NCBI GenBank assembly: GCA_030628225.1 | Contig: DAOVRJ010000033.1 | Span: 1-14,726, forward strand | Origin: Candidatus Zixiibacteriota bacterium | GTDB taxonomy: Bacteria; SM23-81 | DNA length: 14,726 nt | Direction of reading: 5' to 3' | Shown: positions 9,283 to 14,726 of the stretch, one piece after another | How the letters are laid out: every line of letters starts with the position of its first letter | How positions within the stretch are numbered: position 1 is the stretch's first letter | Program-made: the position numbers and the translations under genes | The notes under the pieces: model-generated | What the model was told of the DNA's origin: nothing | What the model saw: only the letters and a program-made list of their open reading frames with translations | Databases searched by the model: none

Positions 9283-9647
9283 TGGTTAGAAAAAAAGGAA
9301 GAAAAACGAAAGAGACAACTGAGCCAAAAAAATCGAGATGGATAAAGAAACTTCGACATGAAAGTGACGAAGAAAGGGGAGAATTTATAGTCCTCCGATA
9401 TAAAAAGGGGGGAACAGAATCGCTAAGGTTAGCAGTAATTGTATCTGGCAAAGTGGGGTCGGCGGTTGTTAGAAATCAAATAAAAAGGCGACTGCGCGAG
9501 ATCTTCAGGACAAAAATCAGCAAAATTGTTGAGCCGGGGTTTTTACTGCTTATAGCAAAAAGAAAAATAGTAACAGCGGAATTCAACATATTGGAACGCG
9601 AAATTTTGCAGCTAATAAAGAGGATATCTGCGAAACACTCGAGCTAA
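9282..9647 (+). CDS. rnpA: RNase P protein component
   Basis: RnpA is the protein cofactor that helps the RNase P RNA trim the 5' leader of pre-tRNAs. From ATG 9282 it is 121 residues and basic. The core SGKVGSAVVRNQIKRRLREIF (starting at S55) aligns with the family RNR motif, but the third residue of RNR is Gln (Q66) and the usual Lys before KVG is Gly (G56). The first about 34 residues are Lys/Arg-rich and lack the usual start pattern (LRKxxDFxxVF). FIVLRY (35-40) corresponds to the FVLYY strand. Only coupling from rpmH is evident for initiation, with no close ribosome site. The frame stays open upstream through all of rpmH. The family call rests mainly on the core and on position. Confidence 0.9.
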   Translation: MVRKKGRKTKETTEPKKSRWIKKLRHESDEERGEFIVLRYKKGGTESLRLAVIVSGKVGSAVVRNQIKRRLREIFRTKISKIVEPGFLLLIAKRKIVTAEFNILEREILQLIKRISAKHSS

Positions 9648-9665
9648 AATTGGAAATAAAAGCGC

Positions 9666-9878
9666 ATGATCACTAAATGTGCAATATTGGCGATTAAGAT
9701 ATATCAATCGGTTTTCTCACCAATTTTCCCCGCCAGCTGCCGCTTTTACCCCACCTGTTCTCAGTATACCATCGAGGCTTTAAATAAATATGGGATATTG
9801 AAAGGGATTCTATGTTCTGCTCGAAGGATTATTCGATGCAACCCCTTTCATCCTGGTGGCTACGATCCAGTTAAATAA
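9666..9878 (+). CDS. yidD: Membrane protein insertion efficiency factor YidD
   Basis: A 70-residue protein with the family hallmarks: an amphipathic start followed by [20 protein letters not shown] (25-34) and a tail [13 protein letters not shown] (57-69). YidD is a small membrane-associated protein that improves Sec/YidC-dependent insertion. The ATG at 9666 lies 18 bp after rnpA, with only a weak ribosome site. yidC follows 23 bp downstream. Its context between rnpA and yidC is the standard one. Confidence 0.96.
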   Translation: MITKCAILAIKIYQSVFSPIFPASCRFYPTCSQYTIEALNKYGILKGILCSARRIIRCNPFHPGGYDPVK

Positions 9879-9901
9879 AGACTATTTAAAATGGAGGAGA
9901 C

Positions 9902-11656
9902 GTGGACAAGAGGACAGTTGTGGCTATTGCGCTTATTGGGCTCATCATTATTCTCCTACCATGGTATATGAAACAGATTGGCGGGAATGCACCAAAGCAG
10001 CTCGAGATGGAGGAAACGGTCAGTCAAAGAGAAACGGCGCCGGGAGTTGAAGCAGGGAAGTTAGCAGAAGCTACCAGGAAAGGGGAATATCCACCGGTTG
10101 AGACTGGGCAGGTTCTGGCAAACATAAAAGAGGTAGATCCAAGAGAGATCAAAGTTGAATCCGACCTTTTCCGGGGCGTTATAGACACAAGGGGGGCAGT
10201 GCTAACAAGCTGGGACATTAAACCGCGGTTGAGAAATCCCCAAGAGCAAGAGTGGGTTAAATTGCTGCCCACCATCGTGGAAAGTGGGGCTTTGAGCCTA
10301 TCCTTCCCCTATAATGGTCGAGAGATATGCACAGACGAGCTGGTATTCGAATCTAAAGATGAGCCGCTTGTTCTCAGTGACTCCCGACCGGAAGGGTCTT
10401 TGATGTTTTCGGCTGTAACAGCAGATGGCTTGCGAATTATGAAGGAATTTCTTTTCCACCACCGTAAACAATCATTTGGCTTGAGGGTGAAAATAGAGGG
10501 CGCGGGCATATTCGACGATGGAAGACAGTACACTCTCTGGTGGAATCCGGGCTTGAGACCAACTGAAAAGAGGCAAAAAGACGATCTGAGCTCTTTTGCC
10601 GCCTATGCTATGCTGGGAGACGAATTGATAAAAACTTCTTTTGGTAGAAAACAGGTAATAGTGGATAGTACATTTAGCGGGAACACAAAATGGATGGCAA
10701 CACAGACAAAATACTTCTTGATGGCCATGCTTCCACCCCAGGATGTAGATGGACTCGGGATGAAAATTAATTGGGTTTTCCAGAAGGAAAACAAGGAAAC
10801 CGATAGCCCTGAACAACGAGCTATAGGCGGAGGAATTCACATGCCTTTACAGAGGGGCATGTGCGATCACAGCTGGGAGATCTATTTAGGTCCCATGGAT
10901 TATTTCACGCTCCAGGAATACGGACGTGGTTTAGAAAGAACAGTTTATCTTGGCCGTTCTGTTTTACGCTGGATAGGGCTGCTCTTTCTTCGGTTCTTTA
11001 TCTTAATGTATAGGCTTGTCCCCAACTACGGAGTGGTCATAATAGTCTTCTCCATAGTTATCAAAGCGGTATTTTACCCTCTGACCCGTAAGAGCATCGC
11101 ATCTATACGGAAAATGCAGGAAATTCAGCCAGAGATGAAAAAGCTGCAGGCGAAATACAAGAAAGATCCTGCAAAACTGCGTACAGCAACAATGGAGCTA
11201 TACCGGAAAAACAAAGTAAGCCCCGTATCCGGTTGTTTTCCGATGCTTCTGCAAATGCCAGTGTTTTTCGCTCTTTATGCTGTGTTCCGGAACACCATTG
11301 AGCTAAGAGGAGCAAGCTTTTTGTGGATAAAGGACCTGTCGGCGCCAGACACGGTTTTCTACCTTCCCGGGAAGATACCTCTTTATGGAGATGCTGTGAA
11401 CATAATGCCCATCATTATGGCTGTCACGATGTTTATTCAACAAAAGATCTCCATGAAAGATCCGCAGCAAAAATTAATGGTATATATGATGCCTTTTTTC
11501 CTGTTTTTCATTTTCAACAACATCTCCTCTGGCTTAGTATTGTACTGGACCATGTTCAATCTGCTGCAGATTCTACAAGAGCGAATTTACACGCACCACC
11601 AGACAGTTGGTTTGGTCGAGGAGAATCAGGAATCAGGAAAAGAGCGAAAGGCTTAA
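9902..11656 (+). CDS. yidC: Membrane protein insertase YidC, long form
   Basis: YidC inserts and folds inner-membrane proteins, alone or with SecYEG. The protein has 584 residues. An N-terminal anchor (about 5-24) is followed by a flexible stretch and then a large periplasmic domain (about 80-345), which indicates a diderm cell. The insertase core holds an amphipathic helix and TM2 (about 355-393), a cytoplasmic coiled region (about 397-440), TM3 (about 444-464, with GCFPMLLQMPVFFALY), TM4 (about 498-514) and TM5 (about 527-556, SSGLVLYW). The basic residue expected in the hydrophilic groove appears as Lys (K388 in IVIKAVFYPLT) where E. coli has Arg366. The start is GTG 9902 with GGAGGA just upstream. 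The C-terminus is short and charged. mnmE begins 6 bp after the stop. Confidence 0.97.
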   Translation: MDKRTVVAIALIGLIIILLPWYMKQIGGNAPKQLEMEETVSQRETAPGVEAGKLAEATRKGEYPPVETGQVLANIKEVDPREIKVESDLFRGVIDTRGAVLTSWDIKPRLRNPQEQEWVKLLPTIVESGALSLSFPYNGREICTDELVFESKDEPLVLSDSRPEGSLMFSAVTADGLRIMKEFLFHHRKQSFGLRVKIEGAGIFDDGRQYTLWWNPGLRPTEKRQKDDLSSFAAYAMLGDELIKTSFGRKQVIVDSTFSGNTKWMATQTKYFLMAMLPPQDVDGLGMKINWVFQKENKETDSPEQRAIGGGIHMPLQRGMCDHSWEIYLGPMDYFTLQEYGRGLERTVYLGRSVLRWIGLLFLRFFILMYRLVPNYGVVIIVFSIVIKAVFYPLTRKSIASIRKMQEIQPEMKKLQAKYKKDPAKLRTATMELYRKNKVSPVSGCFPMLLQMPVFFALYAVFRNTIELRGASFLWIKDLSAPDTVFYLPGKIPLYGDAVNIMPIIMAVTMFIQQKISMKDPQQKLMVYMMPFFLFFIFNNISSGLVLYWTMFNLLQILQERIYTHHQTVGLVEENQESGKERKA

Positions 11657-11662
11657 CCAGTC

Positions 11663-13042
11663 ATGGTCTTAAATGATACCATAGCGGCCATCTCCACGCC
11701 CGTTGGGGAAGGAGCCATAGCTATAGTCCGGACGAGTGGGCCACGATCCATTGTTATGGCCGACAGGCTCTTCAGGGGAAAAAACAAGCTGTCTGCGGTT
11801 CACTCGCATACGGTGCACCATGGCCAAGTGGTTGATCCAGAAACAGGCCAGGTCGTAGATGATGTGCTTGTTTCTCTGATGAAAGGGCCGGCAACATACA
11901 CCGGAGAGGATCTGGTGGAAATCAATTGCCATGGTGGACAGCTTGTTACCCAAAAAATTCTCCAGCTTGTCATCAGATCAGGCGCTCGTTTGGCCAGCCC
12001 CGGGGAGTTTACCAGAAGAGCTTTTTTAAACGGTCGCCTGGATCTGGCCCAGGCAGAGGCCGTCGTCGATCTAATTAGATCCAAAGCTGATGTAAGCCTG
12101 AAGGTAGCTATGAGGCAGCTTAGCGGGGGTTTGTCGAAGGACATCGCTGAGATTCGCCGAAATCTCATAGATGCTTTGGCCTTAGTAGAGACAGAGATAG
12201 ACTTTACTGATCAAGAATTGGGGATAGAAGCAGGAGATCAGGCAATAGTAGCTATGGGCGGGGCTGAGAAGATTATCTGCCGGTTGTTGAGCGGAGCTAG
12301 CATCGGTGAAAAGTTGCGCGAAGGTTATACTGTGGTAATAGTCGGCCGTCCAAACGTTGGTAAATCCAGTTTGTTTAACGCGATGCTACAAACAAACAGA
12401 GCGATTGTGACAGAAATACCAGGGACGACTAGAGATACCATTAGCGAGAGCATCGAACTGGAGGGAATTCCCCTGCGATTAGTGGACACAGCTGGTCTGC
12501 ATGCTGGTCAGGGTCTTGTGGAGAGGGAGGGTGTGCGGAGAACTCGCCAGCAGATGAGCTCGGCAGATCTTTTACTTGTTCTATTGGATGGGTCTGAATC
12601 GATCCGCCGGGAGGATAGGCGGATACTTAAGGAGACGGAGAGCCAGAGGGTATTTATAGTAGTGAATAAGATCGATCTAGAAAGGGTTCTCGATCTGAAG
12701 GATCTGGAGAAGATGTTACCATCAGGACGGGTGTTTTACACATCAGCAAAACAGGGGGATGGGCTCGGAGATGTAGCCAAGGCTATAAAAAAGGAGTTGT
12801 TCAATGGGCACGAGCCCGATGTTTCTGAAGCTCTGGTGTCGAATGTACGCCACCGGGACGCTCTACAGGGAGCTTTGGAAAACACTTGTCGGGCACGACG
12901 ACAGATTACTGCAAGCAACAAAGAGGAACTGGCGGCAGTGGACCTTAGAGAAGCGCTGTCTGCTCTGGGGGAAATAACAGGGGAAACGTGTAATGAAGAG
13001 ATACTGGACAATATTTTCTCGCAGTTCTGCGTGGGGAAATGA
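11663..13042 (+). CDS. mnmE: tRNA modification GTPase MnmE (TrmE)
   Basis: MnmE works with MnmG to build the carboxymethylaminomethyl group on C5 of the wobble uridine (U34) of certain tRNAs. The protein has 459 residues and is complete. The N-terminal tetrahydrofolate-binding domain (about 1-118) begins NDTIAAISTPVGEGAIAIVR. A helical domain flanks the inserted G domain: G1 GRPNVGKS (228-235), the GTTRDT loop (254-259), G3 DTAG (275-278), G4 NKID (335-338) and G5 SAK (361-363). The C-terminal FCVGK (455-459) carries the catalytic cysteine C456. The ATG at 11663 lies 6 bp after yidC with a distant purine-rich site, so it is probably cotranscribed. No jag/khpB gene lies between yidC and mnmE, unlike many relatives. 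Confidence 0.98.
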   Translation: MVLNDTIAAISTPVGEGAIAIVRTSGPRSIVMADRLFRGKNKLSAVHSHTVHHGQVVDPETGQVVDDVLVSLMKGPATYTGEDLVEINCHGGQLVTQKILQLVIRSGARLASPGEFTRRAFLNGRLDLAQAEAVVDLIRSKADVSLKVAMRQLSGGLSKDIAEIRRNLIDALALVETEIDFTDQELGIEAGDQAIVAMGGAEKIICRLLSGASIGEKLREGYTVVIVGRPNVGKSSLFNAMLQTNRAIVTEIPGTTRDTISESIELEGIPLRLVDTAGLHAGQGLVEREGVRRTRQQMSSADLLLVLLDGSESIRREDRRILKETESQRVFIVVNKIDLERVLDLKDLEKMLPSGRVFYTSAKQGDGLGDVAKAIKKELFNGHEPDVSEALVSNVRHRDALQGALENTCRARRQITASNKEELAAVDLREALSALGEITGETCNEEILDNIFSQFCVGK

Positions 13043-13047
13043 TAAGC

Positions 13048-13063
13048 TGTTTCACGTGAAACA
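13048..13063. promoter_or_regulatory. parS: parS centromere site 1 (perfect)
   Basis: TGTTTCACGTGAAACA, a perfect 16-bp palindrome identical to the canonical chromosomal parS. ParB binds here, loads as a CTP-dependent clamp and spreads, directing origin segregation with ParA and loading of SMC. It begins 5 bp after the mnmE stop. Confidence 0.95.
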
Positions 13064-13085
13064 ATCGCGGAGGGAAACGGGGATG

Positions 13086-13101
13086 TGTTTCACGTGAAAC
13101 C
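13086..13101. promoter_or_regulatory. parS: parS centromere site 2 (15 of 16)
   Basis: TGTTTCACGTGAAACC, one mismatch at the last base of the canonical parS. Its centre is 38 bp from that of site 1, in the same mnmE-mnmG spacer. Confidence 0.92.
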
Positions 13102-13142
13102 CCTGCAGTCTGTGAACCGTCCTTTGGGAGCTGTTGTTGACT

Positions 13143-14726
13143 ATGGAAAAGCGGAATTACAAGGACAACGAATACGGCGTCGTCGTTATCGGCGCCGGGC
13201 ACGCAGGATGTGAGGCAGCCCTGGTGGCGGCCCGCAGAGGTTATAGAACCCTGTTGCTCACCATGAGCCTTGATGCCATCGCGCAAATGTCCTGCAATCC
13301 AGCCATAGGCGGATTGGCAAAAGGTCAACTGGTGAAAGAGATCGATGCTCTGGGCGGCGAGATGGGTAAGGTTATCGACCGTACGGGGATTCAGTTTCGG
13401 ATGCTCAATACGGGTAAAGGCCCCGCGGTGAGAGCACTGCGGGCACAGGCCGATCGTGCCGGGTATCGGATGGAGATGAAGCGACGGCTGGAGAAACAAC
13501 CTCTTCTGGAGATAAAGCAGGGGACCGTCGTCGAGCTTCTTCTTTCTGCGGGACGGGTTCAGGGAGTGAAAATGGCCCTGGGCCAGAAATTTCTGTCTGG
13601 GTGCGTTATCCTTGCTGCCGGGACCTTTTTGAACGGTCTGATACATGTCGGCTTGGCAAGTTTTCCGGCGGGCAGGATGGGAGAATTTCCGGCCAGGGGT
13701 TTGTCGGAACAGCTGACCAGATTGGGTTTTGAGGTGGGCCGATTAAAAACAGGAACCCCTCCGCGGGTCGATGGACGAACCATAGATCGGAAAAAGATGA
13801 AAATACAGAACGGTGATGAGCCTCCGCGTCCGTTCTCTCTGTGGACGAGAGATCTGCGGCTTGAGCAGCTTCCTTGTTACCTGACATACACCAGTGAAAG
13901 AACCCATGAGATCATAAGAGGTGGATTAGATAGATCGCCCCTGTATAGCGGGAAAATTATGGGGATTGGGCCGAGGTATTGTCCCTCTATTGAAGATAAA
14001 GTAGTTAAATTTCCGCACAAAAGGAAGCACCAGATTTTTTTGGAACCCGAGGGACGCGAGACGGTTGAGTATTATGTTAACGGTTTCGCCACAAGCCTTC
14101 CAGAGGACCTCCAGCTTAAAGCTTTGCGTACCATTCTCGGCCTAGAGAAAGCCCAGGTCATCCGATTGGGCTACGCCATCGAGTACGATTATTTTCCTCC
14201 GACTCAGCTTAAGCTCAACATGGAGACGAAGCTGATCGGCGGCCTGTTTTTCGCCGGTCAGATAAATGGAACCTCAGGCTATGAGGAGGCCGCAGCCCAG
14301 GGACTCATGGCCGGAATCAACGCTGTCCAATTGCTTGAGGGAAAAGACCCATTTGTTTTAGACCGATCGGAGGCTTACATAGGGGTTCTCATTGATGATC
14401 TGGTCACCAAGGGAACCAGAGAGCCGTATCGGATGTTCACCTCTCAGGCAGAGTACAGGTTGCTTTTAAGACAGGATAACGTGGCCGAGAGATTGTTGCC
14501 TTACGGCTGGAAAATGGGGCTCATATCCGATGACCATTACCGGGAATCTCTGGTCAAGGAGACCAAAATTGAGAGGGCTGTGCGTTATCTTCAACGAACG
14601 AGCGTCGCCCCCGTTAAAGCAAATCCTTTATTGAAAAAAAAGGGTTTGGTTCCGCTGAAACAGGCCATAAAGCTGGAACAGCTTTTGAGGCGTCCTGGGA
14701 TCAGCGTATCTGATATAAAGCAGATG
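13143..14726 (+). CDS. mnmG: tRNA uridine-34 modification enzyme MnmG (GidA), 3' end beyond the window
   Basis: MnmG is the FAD-dependent partner of MnmE. The frame is open for 528 codons to the right edge; about 100 C-terminal residues (the MnmE-binding helical part) are missing compared with the usual length near 620-630. The FAD-binding motif VIGAGHAGCEAA starts at residue 15, followed by QMSCNPAIGGLAKGQ (48-62), NTGKGPAVRALRAQAD (89-104), the GTFLNG loop, LKTGTPPR, IGPRYCPSIEDKV and FFAGQINGTSGYEEAAAQG. Start choice is uncertain. ATG 13143 is 12 nt from GGGAG (13126-13130), while in-frame TTG 13137 is 6 nt away and would add two residues. The 100-bp gap from mnmE holds the two parS sites. 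It is normally followed by rsmG, parA and parB. Confidence 0.97.
   Translation, partial: MEKRNYKDNEYGVVVIGAGHAGCEAALVAARRGYRTLLLTMSLDAIAQMSCNPAIGGLAKGQLVKEIDALGGEMGKVIDRTGIQFRMLNTGKGPAVRALRAQADRAGYRMEMKRRLEKQPLLEIKQGTVVELLLSAGRVQGVKMALGQKFLSGCVILAAGTFLNGLIHVGLASFPAGRMGEFPARGLSEQLTRLGFEVGRLKTGTPPRVDGRTIDRKKMKIQNGDEPPRPFSLWTRDLRLEQLPCYLTYTSERTHEIIRGGLDRSPLYSGKIMGIGPRYCPSIEDKVVKFPHKRKHQIFLEPEGRETVEYYVNGFATSLPEDLQLKALRTILGLEKAQVIRLGYAIEYDYFPPTQLKLNMETKLIGGLFFAGQINGTSGYEEAAAQGLMAGINAVQLLEGKDPFVLDRSEAYIGVLIDDLVTKGTREPYRMFTSQAEYRLLLRQDNVAERLLPYGWKMGLISDDHYRESLVKETKIERAVRYLQRTSVAPVKANPLLKKKGLVPLKQAIKLEQLLRRPGISVSDIKQM

Noticed and set aside
11322-11330. A perfect DnaA box (TTATCCACA, minus strand) inside yidC
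   Set aside because: It encodes the conserved LWIKD segment of YidC, so coding constraint explains it. It is isolated from the oriC clusters.
12945-13646. A 233-codon minus-strand open frame
   Set aside because: It is antisense to the end of mnmE, the parS pair and the start of mnmG, and has no ribosome site or domain.

Overview
This window is a bacterial chromosomal replication-origin locus. The origin lies near 8.7-9.1 kb and everything faces away from it. To the left, on the minus strand, are dnaA, dnaN, recF, a DciA/DUF721 gene, gyrB and gyrA (cut by the left edge). To the right, on the plus strand, are rpmH, rnpA, yidD, yidC, mnmE, two parS centromere sites and mnmG (cut by the right edge). 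All protein genes are therefore on the leading strand. The plus strand looks C-rich left of the origin and mildly G-rich right of it, as expected for a skew switch.

The host is probably a diderm bacterium. YidC is the long form (584 aa) with an N-terminal anchor and a large periplasmic domain, unlike the roughly 220-280 aa form of Gram-positive bacteria. Helicase loading is probably of the ancestral DciA type. The gene order resembles that of Geobacter-like delta-proteobacteria and several uncultivated phyla. I cannot name the phylum from the sequence. The gyrase genes look richer in G+C than the recF-dnaA-oriC-rpmH stretch.

Origin architecture: perfect or near-perfect DnaA boxes lie on both sides of dnaA. 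Two perfect boxes lie upstream, between dnaA and rpmH, next to an A-rich tract that could be the unwinding element. One perfect and two weaker boxes lie downstream, between dnaA and dnaN. This is a bipartite layout like that of Bacillus subtilis. Promoter-like sequences can be read for dnaN (extended -10), for dnaA (beside a DnaA box) and for rpmH (TTGACA-17-TATATT).

How the genes work together: DnaA melts oriC. DciA helps load the replicative helicase. DnaN clamps the polymerase. RecF supports gap repair at forks, and gyrase removes the supercoils ahead of them. On the other arm, L34 and RnpA serve ribosome assembly and RNase P, YidD and YidC insert membrane proteins, and MnmE with MnmG modify the wobble uridine of tRNAs. 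The two parS sites between mnmE and mnmG mark the ParB-loading centromere near oriC; parA and parB are not in the window.

I see no mobile element, CRISPR array, tRNA or rRNA gene, and no clearly new multi-gene system. The less ordinary items are non-coding (tandem parS, bipartite oriC with an interrupted palindrome and direct repeats) and the rpmH/rnpA overlap with a divergent RnpA.
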